From Candidatus Dechloromonas phosphorivorans (GTDB lineage Bacteria; Pseudomonadota; Gammaproteobacteria; Burkholderiales; Rhodocyclaceae), in contig JADKBR010000015.1 in NCBI GenBank assembly GCA_016714975.1, positions 124,001 through 188,000 on the forward strand: DNA of 64,000 nt, in the 5' to 3' direction. A program made the translations under genes and the position numbers. Shown piece after piece: positions 1 to 8,993 of the stretch (positions are counted from its first letter, which is position 1; every line of letters starts with the position of its first letter). The notes under the pieces are model-generated. The model did no database searches, was not told the origin of the DNA, and saw nothing but the letters and a program-made list of their open reading frames with translations.

Positions 1-1452
1 GCGGGCGGCAAAGGGGCCTGCATCGGCTGGCAGACCGTCGACCTGCCGACCGCACCGGCCACCCAGGCCACCTATGTCACCAACCTCGCCCCCCATTGGG
101 AAGGCCATTGCTGGAGCCCGTTCCAAGTCGTCATGGCGGCAGGTTCCGGCTGCACGAGCGGGACTTGCAGGTATACCTTCCAGTTCGGCTCAACGTGGAG
201 CCTACCCCTATCGTTTATCCAGCCGGCCATGGTGCAACACGAGACCGATGTCTGGGTCGACAAGAGTGCCGTGCTTAATGCGGGTGGGCGCTGCACCATC
301 ACTACCGCCGACACCTGCGTCGACGGCCCGGCGACCAAGGCCATCGAAGGCCGCCCCGTGACCCGTGCCTGCTGGTCCTATGAGCGCACCCTGACCTGCA
401 CCTCGGGCGCCCCGGTCGACGAGTGCGCAGCGCTGGCCAGCAGCGGCTGCACGCCGGCCAGCAGCACCTGCAAGCAAATGAATGTCGGCAGCGGGCTGTG
501 CGAGATCACCCAGGACACCTATACCTGCCCGGTTGCCGCGCAAACCACGACTACTGCCTCGAACTGCCCGGCTAACGTCTACTGCCTGGGCGCGAACTGC
601 TTCAATACCAGTTACACCAATGATGCGGACTTCGCCCGTTCGATGTCCATGATGGAAGCCGGACGCGAGGCCGGCGTGTATCTCGACACCAGCAAAATGC
701 AGGTCTTCAAGGGCGAAGGCAACCGCTGTCGCCACCGCCTGCTGAAGAACTGTTGCAGTTCCGACTCGTCTGGTGCCGGCATGACCAATCAGAGCCTGTT
801 CGGCACCGGCTCGAGTCTGGTCTACGACGTGCTGATGAATTCCCAGAACCGCGAGTTCCTCTATCAGGGCATGCAGGCCTTGCTGCTGGGTGGCGGTTTC
901 AGCGGCAGCTTCACCACCTATGGCATCACCGTCGCGGTCAACGGTACGGCACTGCCGGCCAGTTCGGCCGTGCTCTATTCCGGTGAAAGCCTGGTCGTCG
1001 CCTTCGACCCCTGGTCGCTGGTCATTGCGATCGTCATCTACATCATCATGTCGATGTCGTCCTGCAACGAGGAAGAAGGCAAACTCGCCATGAAGGAAGG
1101 GGCCGGCCTGTGCCATACCGTCGGCACCTGGTGCTCCTCCTGCTTCCGCCTCTTCGGCAAGTGCGTCTCCTGCCTCGAACACAGCACCGGCAAGTGCTGC
1201 TTCAACAGCAAACTCGCCCGCATCGTCAATGAGCAGGGCCGCGTGCAGGTCGGCAAGGGCTGGGGCTCGGGCGAAAGTCCCGACTGCTCGGGGTTCACCA
1301 TCGCCCAACTCCAGAGCCTCAACTTTGCGGCCATGGACCTCACAGAGTTCTACGCCTCCATCGTCCCGACGCTGCCCAATGCCGGCGCAATCCAGGGCAG
1401 CAATGCTGCGCGCCTGACGACCTGCTACTACGGACAGGGAAAGTGCCAATGA
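1..1452 (+). CDS. traN: Conjugal transfer mating-pair stabilisation protein TraN (5' partial)
   Basis: The reading frame is open from base 1, so the N-terminus lies outside the window; 483 codons are visible. The protein is very cysteine-rich (motifs such as RHRLLKNCCSS and a cluster SCFRLFGKCVSCLEHSTGKC), the hallmark of TraN. In F-type systems TraN is an outer-membrane adhesin that stabilises the donor-recipient pair. A hydrophobic stretch (VIAIVIYIIM) lies near codon 345 of the visible part. It is followed by a secreted protein, traF, traH and traG in one operon; the TGA stop overlaps the next ATG (ATGA). The assignment to F-type TraN is by family features and gene order. Confidence 0.88.
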   Translation, partial: AGGKGACIGWQTVDLPTAPATQATYVTNLAPHWEGHCWSPFQVVMAAGSGCTSGTCRYTFQFGSTWSLPLSFIQPAMVQHETDVWVDKSAVLNAGGRCTITTADTCVDGPATKAIEGRPVTRACWSYERTLTCTSGAPVDECAALASSGCTPASSTCKQMNVGSGLCEITQDTYTCPVAAQTTTTASNCPANVYCLGANCFNTSYTNDADFARSMSMMEAGREAGVYLDTSKMQVFKGEGNRCRHRLLKNCCSSDSSGAGMTNQSLFGTGSSLVYDVLMNSQNREFLYQGMQALLLGGGFSGSFTTYGITVAVNGTALPASSAVLYSGESLVVAFDPWSLVIAIVIYIIMSMSSCNEEEGKLAMKEGAGLCHTVGTWCSSCFRLFGKCVSCLEHSTGKCCFNSKLARIVNEQGRVQVGKGWGSGESPDCSGFTIAQLQSLNFAAMDLTEFYASIVPTLPNAGAIQGSNAARLTTCYYGQGKCQ

Positions 1453-1823
1453 AGATCGCCTATACCGCCGCCTTGATCGCCGGATTCGCATCGCTCGTCC
1501 TCGCCGACGAGATGCCCAGAGCCCCGGTCTCGGATCCGCGACCGGTCATGTTGGCCGCCCTCCAATCGGTCAATGGCGAGGCCCATGGCATCCTCAGCGG
1601 CGAAATTGCTGAGGCGCTCACCCAGCGATTTGCTGCCACCTCGCCGATCTACATCGATGTCACGACCGAGAAGCGCTATGCCCAGGCCGGTTGTGCCCGC
1701 TTGAATGTCAGGTTCTGGCAGGACGGGGTTTTGCTGCCCGGTGCGTCGAGTCCGCGCCGCCAGACCATGGATTTCGGCATCAACTACTGCCTCGATGGCC
1801 AGCCACCGCAATCCCTGAAGTAG
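1449..1823 (+). CDS. Small secreted conjugation-operon protein, function unknown
   Basis: 124 residues starting at the ATG that overlaps the traN stop, chosen over an in-frame ATG six bases upstream because of the ATGA coupling. An N-terminal signal peptide is visible (MKIAYTAALIAGFASLVLA), so the protein should be periplasmic. Two cysteines in the mature part (AGCARLNV, INYCLDG) could form a disulfide, in keeping with the cysteine-rich periplasmic proteins around it. I do not recognise a family. Its place between traN and traF implies a role in pilus or mating-pair assembly, but that is inference from position only. Confidence 0.75.
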   Translation: MKIAYTAALIAGFASLVLADEMPRAPVSDPRPVMLAALQSVNGEAHGILSGEIAEALTQRFAATSPIYIDVTTEKRYAQAGCARLNVRFWQDGVLLPGASSPRRQTMDFGINYCLDGQPPQSLK

Positions 1824-1831
1824 GGCCACAC

Positions 1832-2692
1832 ATGAATAGTCATAACCGCCCCGCCCTCCCGCTGCTGCTGACCTTCGCCGTGATGCTCGGCAGTCATAGC
1901 GCGACAGCCCAGGATGCTTCCCGCTACTGGGCCGACAGTTGGCGCGGCTGGCATTTCTATGAGGCGCCGGCACCAGAAGAGACCGAACATCCATTCCCGC
2001 TGGGCAAGGCCACAGCCACTGCACCGCCCGCCCAACCCTCGCGGGCACAGGAACTGGTCGAATTCGAACGTCTCCAGAAAACGCTGGAAGAGACGCGCAA
2101 CATCGCCATCATGCGACCGAGCGAAGCCAATGTCCGGCGCTACATGGAACTGGAGTCCCAGGTCGTCGCCCGCGCTTCCTACTTCGCGGATGTCGCGCAG
2201 CGCGTTGCCTGGGCCACACCGCAACTCGACCCGACCCTGCAGGGCCGCCCGGTCAATGCCAAGGCCCTGGAGGTCTTCGACCAAGCCGAACTGGTGGATC
2301 GCTCGCGCGCCATCGCCGACCTGGGCAAGGATCACGTGCTGTTTTTCTTCTACCGCTCGGACTGCCCGTATTGCCATGCCTTCGCGCCGACATTGGCAGC
2401 CTTCCAGGCCCGTCACGGCATCCAGGTCGTCGCCATCAGCGTGGACGGTGGTCCGCTGCCGAGTTTCCCCAATGCCCGCCCGGACAACGGCATTGCCACC
2501 ACCCTGAAGGTCAGCCAGGTACCCGCCGTTTTTCTGGCTCAGCCCTTCACCGGAAAGATCTCTCCCATCGGCTTCGGGGTGCTCTCGGAATCCCAGTTGC
2601 TCGAGCGCATTGCCACTGTGTCCGCTCCGCAAGCCGAGGCCATCCTGCCTACAACCACGCAAGGTCTCGCCCTACCCCTGGAGGCGCCATGA
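1832..2692 (+). CDS. traF: Conjugal transfer pilus assembly protein TraF
   Basis: 286 residues with a signal peptide (cleavage near SATAQDAS) and a C-terminal thioredoxin-like fold. TraF of F-type systems is a periplasmic protein required for pilus assembly. The text HVLFFFYRSDCPYCHAFAP around residue 170 holds a CPYC motif, so unlike F-plasmid TraF, whose fold lacks the active cysteines, this one could be redox-active like TrbB. A VPAVFL segment carries the cis-proline typical of thioredoxins. The start is the ATG after the preceding TAG; the stop overlaps the traH ATG (ATGA), so translation is probably coupled. It may combine TraF and TrbB roles, since no separate trbB is seen between it and traH. 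Confidence 0.85.
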   Translation: MNSHNRPALPLLLTFAVMLGSHSATAQDASRYWADSWRGWHFYEAPAPEETEHPFPLGKATATAPPAQPSRAQELVEFERLQKTLEETRNIAIMRPSEANVRRYMELESQVVARASYFADVAQRVAWATPQLDPTLQGRPVNAKALEVFDQAELVDRSRAIADLGKDHVLFFFYRSDCPYCHAFAPTLAAFQARHGIQVVAISVDGGPLPSFPNARPDNGIATTLKVSQVPAVFLAQPFTGKISPIGFGVLSESQLLERIATVSAPQAEAILPTTTQGLALPLEAP

Positions 2693-4137
2693 AACATTAC
2701 GACCATCCTCATTTGCGGCGTAGCGCTGCCGCCTTCCTGGCGCTGCTGCTGGCGATCCCGTCCTTCCAACTGCAGGCCGGCGACCTCAACAGCGAGGTGA
2801 ACAACATGTTCAACAATCTGGGTGCCATTGGTAACTACACCGCCCCCGGTGCCTTCCGCGGCCAGACCTTCAATACCTACACCGGCGGCAACTTGATGAT
2901 GCGTTCGCCGAACAAGGTTTATCAGCTGGCCGCCATCCAGTTCCCCAGCGCCAAGGCCGGCTGCGGCGGCATCGATGTCTTTGGCGGCTCCTTCTCGCAC
3001 ATTTCGGCAACCGAGTTCAAGAACATGCTGAAGAACATCACGGCCGCCCTGCCGGGGATCGCTTTCCAGCTCGCCCTGGAGGCGGTCTCGCCGCTGCTCG
3101 GCGGACTGACCAAGTGGGCCAAGGGACTGGAGACCTGGATCAACAATGCCCGGATCAATTCCTGCGAAACCGCCAAGGCCATTGTCAGCACGGCGGCCGA
3201 ATCGATTGGCTACAGTTCTCAGGAAACCTGCGCCGATCTGGCCATCGAGATGGGCATGGAAAGCGACCGCGATGCCGCGCGTCGGCGCTGTGCGACGGAT
3301 CGGCCCAGCATTCTGTCCTCGGCACGCTCCTCGGGCGACCCGAAGGTGAAAAACAAGGCGCCCTTCGTCGGCAACCTGACCTGGAAAGCCTTGCAGTACA
3401 CCGGCGCCTATCTCGACGACCCGGAGCGCGAACTGATCATGAGCCTGGTCGGCACCATCATCTATTACCCGGAAGAGTCGGCCCGCGACCCCGAGCCGAT
3501 CGCCCCGACGCTGACCTCGATCAGCCAGTTGCTCTACGGCCAGGGCGCGGCCGCCGGTACGGATGTCGTGCAGCATGTCTTGAAATGCAACGACTACACC
3601 AACTGCGACGTCGTCACCCTGAATACCACGTACACCCACACGCCCTTTACCGCCAAGGTCGAGGCGATCATGCGCTCCATTGCCGAGAAGATCACGACGC
3701 GCACCGCCATCCCCAATAACTCGACCGAGGTCGGCTTCGTGAATCAGACCACCGAGCCGGTCTACAAGATGTTGTCCATCGGCACCAGCATCCCGGGATC
3801 GGGCTTGGCCGACAGCCTGATCGCCCAGTACCGCGACGTGATTGCCGCCGACTACGCCTATGTCTTCCTCGAACGCAATCTGCGTCTGGGCATGGCCGCG
3901 CTGGACAAGAACTACACGCTGCAGCAGTCGCAACGTGAGCAGGCCAACCAGGTCCGCCAGCGGGCGCAGGCCATGCTCATGCAACTCTCCCAGGAAAAGA
4001 ATCTGCTCTACCAGAAGGTCGGCTCCTTCCGGGCGGTATCGAACCACCTGGAGCAACTCGAACGCCAATTGCGCTCCAGCATGCCGCAACACGTGATGGA
4101 CATGCTCGGCCAGCAGGCCGCTTACCTGTCGCAGTAG
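2689..4137 (+). CDS. traH: Conjugal transfer protein TraH
   Basis: 482 residues, close to F TraH (about 458). The N-terminal signal peptide (AAFLALLLAIPSFQLQAG) points to a periplasmic or outer-membrane location. Typical TraH text includes NNLGAIGNYTAPGAFRGQ and GGNLMMRSPN near residues 45-75 and GCGGIDVFGGSFSHIS near residue 92. The last 100 residues form a coiled coil (LQQSQREQANQVRQRAQAML). TraH works with TraF in F pilus assembly. The start overlaps the traF stop by ATGA; traG follows after 33 bases with its own ribosome-binding site. Confidence 0.92.
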   Translation: MKHYDHPHLRRSAAAFLALLLAIPSFQLQAGDLNSEVNNMFNNLGAIGNYTAPGAFRGQTFNTYTGGNLMMRSPNKVYQLAAIQFPSAKAGCGGIDVFGGSFSHISATEFKNMLKNITAALPGIAFQLALEAVSPLLGGLTKWAKGLETWINNARINSCETAKAIVSTAAESIGYSSQETCADLAIEMGMESDRDAARRRCATDRPSILSSARSSGDPKVKNKAPFVGNLTWKALQYTGAYLDDPERELIMSLVGTIIYYPEESARDPEPIAPTLTSISQLLYGQGAAAGTDVVQHVLKCNDYTNCDVVTLNTTYTHTPFTAKVEAIMRSIAEKITTRTAIPNNSTEVGFVNQTTEPVYKMLSIGTSIPGSGLADSLIAQYRDVIAADYAYVFLERNLRLGMAALDKNYTLQQSQREQANQVRQRAQAMLMQLSQEKNLLYQKVGSFRAVSNHLEQLERQLRSSMPQHVMDMLGQQAAYLSQ

Positions 4138-4170
4138 CAGTGACGCGATAGCGCGACAGGAGAAAGCACC

Positions 4171-6942
4171 ATGTGGGAAATCTACGCCTACCAGAATGCC
4201 GACAGCCTGTTCGGCGTCTTCAATGCCGCCGCGGCGATTCACAGCTCGGGCGACTACGCCGCTGCCCTGGCAGCCGTGGCCTTCTGCGGTTTTGTGGCCG
4301 CCCTGATTGCCTATGCTTTCGCCCCCGAGAAATTGCAGGGTTGGAAGTGGCTGGGCACAGTCGTGCTGGTCTTCTCGGTGCTGATCGTGCCCAAGGTCAC
4401 GGTGGGCATCGTGGACAAGACCGGCGGTTCGGCCGTCAAGGTCGTCGGCAACGTGCCGTTCGGGGTGGCCGCACTGGGCGGCATCACCAGTACGATCGGC
4501 AATACGCTGACCAGTCTGTTTGAAACGGCCTTCCAGGTTATTCCGGGCGTCGGCGCCCTGCCGGTCGAACTGAGCTACCAGCAGAACGGGCTGATGTTCG
4601 GCAACCGGCTGATCCGCGAGACTGGCAACGTGGTTTTCCAGGACCCGGCCTTCCGCACCGACCTGATCAATTTCATCCACAACTGCACGACCTACGACCT
4701 GATCGATGGCACGCTCGATCCGGCGGTCTTTTCTGCATCGGACGATGTCTGGCCGCTGATGGCTTCACCCAATCCGGCGCGCTTCAGTACGCTGACCGGC
4801 GCTGGCGGCAGTGTCGGCGTCGATACCTGCCCCAATGTCTATCTGAGCCTCAATGGCCGCTTGCCGGCCCAGATCAGCCGCATCCAGGGGCGCCTGGCTT
4901 TTCAGCTCAATCCGACACTGCCCGGCGCTGCCGCTGCAGCGGCCATCGCCGGACAAATCCAGCAGGCCTATCTCAAGAACAGCATCGCCACCGCGGCGGC
5001 CACGGCGGCCGACATCATCCGGCAGAACGCCATGCTCAACGCGCTTGAGGACACCAGCAAGATCGTCGGTCAGAAGGTTAACGATCCGGCGGCGATGGTG
5101 CTGGCGGTCGGCCGCGCCCAGGCGGTGGCACAACAGAACGCCTCCTGGCTCAATTACGGCAAGGTGGCCGAGCAGGCGCTGCCTGTTTTTAGAAACGTGG
5201 TCGAGGCGGTGACCTACGCGATGTTTCCGCTCTTCGTGATGCTCCTGCTGCTGACCAGCGGACGGGAGACAATGCTCGCTTTCAAAGGCTATGCGGCCGT
5301 GCTGATCTGGATTCAATTGTGGCCGCCGCTCTACGCCATCCTGAACTACATGGCCTCGATCTATGCGGCCTACGACCTCGCCGCGGCGGCCGACCTCGGA
5401 ACGGGGGGCAAATCGCTGGCATTGCAGACAGCTTCAACGATCTATTCGCGTGCAATCTCGGGAGAGGCTGTTGTCGGTTACCTCGCCATCAGCATTCCAT
5501 TCATTGCCTGGGCCGCCCTGAAGCGCATGGAAAACTTCGGAACAGCGCTGGTCGGTGGCTTGTCGGGGTTACAAGGGATGATCTCGGGCGGCACCTCGGC
5601 CGCCACCGTTGGTAACGTCTCGATGGGGAACGTCGGTATGGACCAGATGCAACTGGCGCCCAACCGTACGTCGGCGTTCATGGGCAGTTGGCAAAACGAC
5701 ATCTCCGGAAATACGTTCTCGTCGAACGCGCTGACCGGTCGTACTGCCGTCAGCCTGTTACGAAATCAGGGGTTTGCTTCCAGGATGGTTTCGATGCGGG
5801 TGTCTGAGCAGGATGTGCAGCAAGCCAGCAAGCAGGTCGATGCAGCACAAAACGAGAGTGTCGCAGCCAGCACCGAACGCTCAGCCATTCTGTCAGAGGC
5901 ATTCTCTCGAGGATTGAGCAAATTGCGCTCATCGCGTAGTAGCAGCGGCTCTACGTCCAGTAGCTTTGAGCAAACGGGTGAAACATTGAATAGGCTGGAT
6001 CAGATAGCTAAAGGAGTCGCCGACAGTACGGGACTATCGCAATCTCAGGTTGCCAGCATTGCCTTTGGAGCCTCTGGGCGATTGGGGCTGAATACTGGCG
6101 TTGCTAGCGCTTCAGTCCATGCCAATAGCGGCAAGGCTTATCAATCTTCGCTGACTTCCGACGAGCGGAAGGTTCTGAGCACCATGAGCAGCGAACAGTT
6201 GGCAGAGTTCAAACAGTTCGGTGACAGGGTGTCACGCGATGCTGGCTTCATGAGCGCAATCTCAAACGACTCCCGCGAAGCAAACGACATAACTTCCCGG
6301 CTCGCCTCCACGCATGCGCGTTCTGAGCGCGCCGAATCAAGCCTCGCCGAGCGTATGGCCTTCGCGGAACGCGTCTCTGCTGCCCACGAAAAGGGAGAAA
6401 GCATTTCCATCGACATCGCTCAGGACCCGCACAATCTGGAGATGTTTATGCGCTACGCAGAGCAGTATGGCGGCAACAGTGCCGCAGCGCATGCCTTGAT
6501 GGAATCTGAATTGGCGCGGCAGTCCCTTCGGCCGAACCGGGTGTTTTCTGATGGAACTGCCCTGCCAGCATCCTTTGGAGACGTCAGGGAGCAACATGCA
6601 CAACAGCGAAGCGATGCTGCGCTGACGCCAGATATCGATGGTCTACATCAATCCAACCGACTACAAACCTCCCGGTTTGGGAATGCCTCACCGACACATC
6701 GCGCCGCCTCCACTGTATCGCCTATTCGAGATGAAGTTCGCACCAGTGGCAATCAAATCCGCTCGGATGCTGCATCAAGCCGTGCAGGCTTTGACACCAA
6801 GGCTGAGATCGTCAAAACCGATGACGGAACGCTTGCATCGAAAAAGTCGCTATTGGTTCAGTCCGGCAAACAGGTAGGGAAGGATGCAGGAGCAACGATC
6901 GAGAATGCAAAAGATGTGGTGAAGGACCTACTGCGGAAGTAG
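4171..6942 (+). CDS. traG: Conjugal transfer mating-pair stabilisation and pilus assembly protein TraG
   Basis: 923 residues, near F TraG (938). The N-terminal half has membrane segments (AALAAVAFCGFVAALIAYAF, WLGTVVLVFSVLIVPKVTV, a strong pair near residues 345-400) and matches the TraG-N region needed for pilus assembly. The C-terminal half is hydrophilic and helical (residues 500-920), the part that in F-like and SXT/R391 systems enters the periplasm and acts in mating-pair stabilisation and exclusion recognition. RBS AGGAG lies upstream of the ATG. From about base 5,750 to the end the base composition is visibly more AT-rich than the rest of the operon. The gene ends directly against an opposite-strand gene at 6943. 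Confidence 0.9.
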   Translation: MWEIYAYQNADSLFGVFNAAAAIHSSGDYAAALAAVAFCGFVAALIAYAFAPEKLQGWKWLGTVVLVFSVLIVPKVTVGIVDKTGGSAVKVVGNVPFGVAALGGITSTIGNTLTSLFETAFQVIPGVGALPVELSYQQNGLMFGNRLIRETGNVVFQDPAFRTDLINFIHNCTTYDLIDGTLDPAVFSASDDVWPLMASPNPARFSTLTGAGGSVGVDTCPNVYLSLNGRLPAQISRIQGRLAFQLNPTLPGAAAAAAIAGQIQQAYLKNSIATAAATAADIIRQNAMLNALEDTSKIVGQKVNDPAAMVLAVGRAQAVAQQNASWLNYGKVAEQALPVFRNVVEAVTYAMFPLFVMLLLLTSGRETMLAFKGYAAVLIWIQLWPPLYAILNYMASIYAAYDLAAAADLGTGGKSLALQTASTIYSRAISGEAVVGYLAISIPFIAWAALKRMENFGTALVGGLSGLQGMISGGTSAATVGNVSMGNVGMDQMQLAPNRTSAFMGSWQNDISGNTFSSNALTGRTAVSLLRNQGFASRMVSMRVSEQDVQQASKQVDAAQNESVAASTERSAILSEAFSRGLSKLRSSRSSSGSTSSSFEQTGETLNRLDQIAKGVADSTGLSQSQVASIAFGASGRLGLNTGVASASVHANSGKAYQSSLTSDERKVLSTMSSEQLAEFKQFGDRVSRDAGFMSAISNDSREANDITSRLASTHARSERAESSLAERMAFAERVSAAHEKGESISIDIAQDPHNLEMFMRYAEQYGGNSAAAHALMESELARQSLRPNRVFSDGTALPASFGDVREQHAQQRSDAALTPDIDGLHQSNRLQTSRFGNASPTHRAASTVSPIRDEVRTSGNQIRSDAASSRAGFDTKAEIVKTDDGTLASKKSLLVQSGKQVGKDAGATIENAKDVVKDLLRK

Positions 6943-7266
6943 TCAGTAAAGTTTGTCGGGATCGAACATATGCCTGTCGGGGGTAACCTCTGACGGCTTC
7001 GTGAATGGTGCATGCCCCCGGTCGCGCCAGTAATTCTTAACCAACTCGTCCTCCGGCGTACCTTCTCCGTACGGTAAGTCCAACCACGAAGCAGATTTCG
7101 GCAGCGGCTTGGAACCTATCCGCGTCAATCCGCCACCGATGGCGGTCCCAACCAGGGCGCCGATACACATCATGACAATCCGGGTTCCCCAGTCGCCATT
7201 TACGCCGGAAACCAAACCGACCAACACGCCCAGTGCGATGAATCCGACAAAAATGAGTTTTCTCAT
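6943..7266 (-). CDS. Small inner-membrane protein, candidate entry-exclusion factor
   Basis: 107 residues from an ATG preceded by a perfect AGGAGG; an ATG-free upstream extension is possible but lacks this site. Two hydrophobic segments (KLIFVGFIALGVLVGLVSG near residues 3-21 and IVMMCIGALVGTAIGGGL near 31-48) are followed by a polar tail with YGEGTPEDELVKNYWRDRGH. The stop codon abuts the traG stop with no gap, on the opposite strand. In F and SXT/R391 the gene beside traG encodes the exclusion protein (TraS/Eex), a small inner-membrane protein that recognises the TraG C-terminus. Here only position, size and membrane topology support that; sequence family unknown. Confidence 0.55.
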   Translation of the reverse strand: MRKLIFVGFIALGVLVGLVSGVNGDWGTRIVMMCIGALVGTAIGGGLTRIGSKPLPKSASWLDLPYGEGTPEDELVKNYWRDRGHAPFTKPSEVTPDRHMFDPDKLY

Positions 7267-7424
7267 TTCGACCTCCTGCATTCAGACTACCTCTGATGGT
7301 GCAGGTTGCAAGCCTATGGTGACCTATCCAGCTAACATTTCCACTACCAAGACCCGCCGCCCCGGCCGATCTCCGATACGGGGCCCTGTTTCCTCAATAC
7401 CAACTGGATCATCGCGAACAGCCG

Positions 7425-7496
7425 ATGGAACAGGTAATCGACTTGATCCACGTCGATAACGGGCACCTGCGCGATCAGTTCAAGCTACTGAACTGA
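7425..7496 (+). other. Short ORF remnant in the 282-bp gap between the membrane protein and the integrase
   Basis: Of the gap 7282-7563, the readable part is a short frame ending in MEQVIDLIHVDNGHLRDQF plus four residues and TGA. It looks like the C-terminus of a longer protein whose 5' part has decayed. It precedes the terminator at 7542. No RBS is evident. I do not recognise it. Confidence 0.25.
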
Positions 7497-7541
7497 AGCA
7501 AGCTTTGGCTAAAGGTTGAAGGTAGCCGCAAGTATCGATAG

Positions 7542-7565
7542 GCCGGGGTAACTCCCGGCTTTTTT
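7542..7565 (+). terminator. Rho-independent terminator
   Basis: Stem GCCGGG / CCCGGC with loop GTAACT, followed by six T. It ends plus-strand transcription from the ICE side and overlaps the first bases of the integrase stop on the other strand. Confidence 0.7.
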
Positions 7566-8799
7566 ACGCCACTTGATTGAGCATCACCACGTTGTTGTGG
7601 ATTTTCTCAAGAATATCCAGCTTGGTACTCCATTGCTCAAGTGCCTTTCGACGTTCAACCAAATAATCATGCTGGTCATAGACAGCGATCAAGCCACCTA
7701 ACGTATGGTTCAAACATCGCTCGGCAATAGCTACAGGAACACCCAGTGCACCAAGGTGGCTACGCGCTGTTGAACGAAGGTCATGCGGTGAGAAGGCACG
7801 GATTTTGTCACCGAGATCCGCGCACACGCGCTCAAGAGCGTGATTTACTGACCCTGGCTGCATTGGGTAATCACCTTCCTTGCGTTTCTTGATTACGGGG
7901 ACAACGTAGTCAGACCTCCCCGCGATCTTTTTCAACTCTTGGAAGTAGCCAATGACTTGTTCGGTCAGTGGAACAACGAACTCACGAATTGATTTCCGGC
8001 CATCACCAGGAGGGATAAGCCATGTTTTCTTCTCGAAATCAACGTGAGCCCACTCTGCGAGCATCAAGGCTTGGATACGAACCGCAGTTGATAGAAGAAT
8101 GCGAGTAACAAACTCAACGGTGCGGTTTGCCTTTCCCAAAGCAGTGAGCAGCGCCTTGATTTCGTCATCGTTCAGCATGATCCTGGTGCTGCCAGCCCTC
8201 CCTGCAACACCTGAGATGGCCTTGTGCGAGATACCGACGGCGGGGTTGATATCGATGATTTTCTTGCTCTGAGCGTGGTCGAAGATCGTTTTGACGACAC
8301 TGAGCACTTCCTTGACCTGCTTGGGATGCTTGGCGTTCACCCGCTCCAGAAGATCTACCAAGTCAGCACCACTAACGTCCCGCGCAGTCAGGTGGCCAAT
8401 GGCCGGGAAAATATACGTCCTGATCTTCTGACGGCGTGAGACTCCGGTCGAGGCTGCCAGTCCGGGGAGAACCTTTTCCTCATAGTCGGCAACAAGGCTC
8501 TTAACAGTCATCGCCTTAATCTGTTCGTGCTTCTCAATCTGCTTTTCACGTCCAACGTCCATTCCCTGTTGAATGCGCACCCGGTCTGCAGACGCCAACT
8601 CTCGAGCCTTTTTAAGCGAAATATCGGGGAATTTGCCAATTGTCTTCTCGCGCTGCTTGCCACCATAACGGTAGCGCAGCACCCAAGAAGCGGTACCAGC
8701 CGCAGACAAAGTGAAAGTCAGACCATCGCCATCTGACTTGGCGACCGGAGCCGCTGCTTTGATCCAGTGCCGAATCTGAATATCGTTGAGAGCGCCCAT
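7564..8799 (-). CDS. int: Tyrosine recombinase / integrase of the ICE (P4-type)
   Basis: 411 residues. An N-terminal DUF4102-like domain (SWVLRYRYGGKQREKTIG, then KKARELASADRVRIQQG) is followed by a SAM-like core-binding domain and a catalytic domain. Catalytic residues visible: Arg in STAVRIQALMLAEW, H-x-x-R in SPHDLRSTARSHLGALG, and the final region NHTLGGLIAVYDQHDY with the nucleophilic tyrosine. It should mediate integration and excision of the conjugative element to its left. It is transcribed away from recO; its 5' end faces the chromosomal boundary, where a set of direct repeats lies. Confidence 0.92.
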   Translation of the reverse strand: MGALNDIQIRHWIKAAAPVAKSDGDGLTFTLSAAGTASWVLRYRYGGKQREKTIGKFPDISLKKARELASADRVRIQQGMDVGREKQIEKHEQIKAMTVKSLVADYEEKVLPGLAASTGVSRRQKIRTYIFPAIGHLTARDVSGADLVDLLERVNAKHPKQVKEVLSVVKTIFDHAQSKKIIDINPAVGISHKAISGVAGRAGSTRIMLNDDEIKALLTALGKANRTVEFVTRILLSTAVRIQALMLAEWAHVDFEKKTWLIPPGDGRKSIREFVVPLTEQVIGYFQELKKIAGRSDYVVPVIKKRKEGDYPMQPGSVNHALERVCADLGDKIRAFSPHDLRSTARSHLGALGVPVAIAERCLNHTLGGLIAVYDQHDYLVERRKALEQWSTKLDILEKIHNNVVMLNQVA

Positions 8800-8827
8800 T
8801 CTTGCCTCTGATCTATGAATTTTCCAG

Positions 8828-8871
8828 CTACTCAGCTAGCTACTCACGCTAGCTACTCAGCTGACTACTCA
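8828..8871 (+). repeat. Four direct repeats upstream of the integrase
   Basis: CTACTCA occurs four times at 8828, 8840, 8853 and 8865, spaced 12-13 bp, mostly in the context AGCTACTCA. The array lies between the integrase start and recO, and could be arm-type integrase or excisionase sites or an operator. Two further near-repeats, GATATGTCA and GATACGTCA, lie at 8963 and 8973. No att core can be named because the other ICE end is outside the window. Confidence 0.6.
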
Positions 8872-8993
8872 ATATACCAGAGATGTTATGGGACGTTAAA
8901 ACACGAATAAAAATAAACCTATTTAAATACGGGAACTTGGAGTCCATAAAAGAGCCTATTTTGATATGTCATGATACGTCACAACACGACAAT

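Noticed and set aside
208..4680. Long minus-strand frames opposite traN-traG (427, 292 and 713 codons)
   Set aside because: They are antisense shadows of high-GC genes, with no RBS or recognisable domains.
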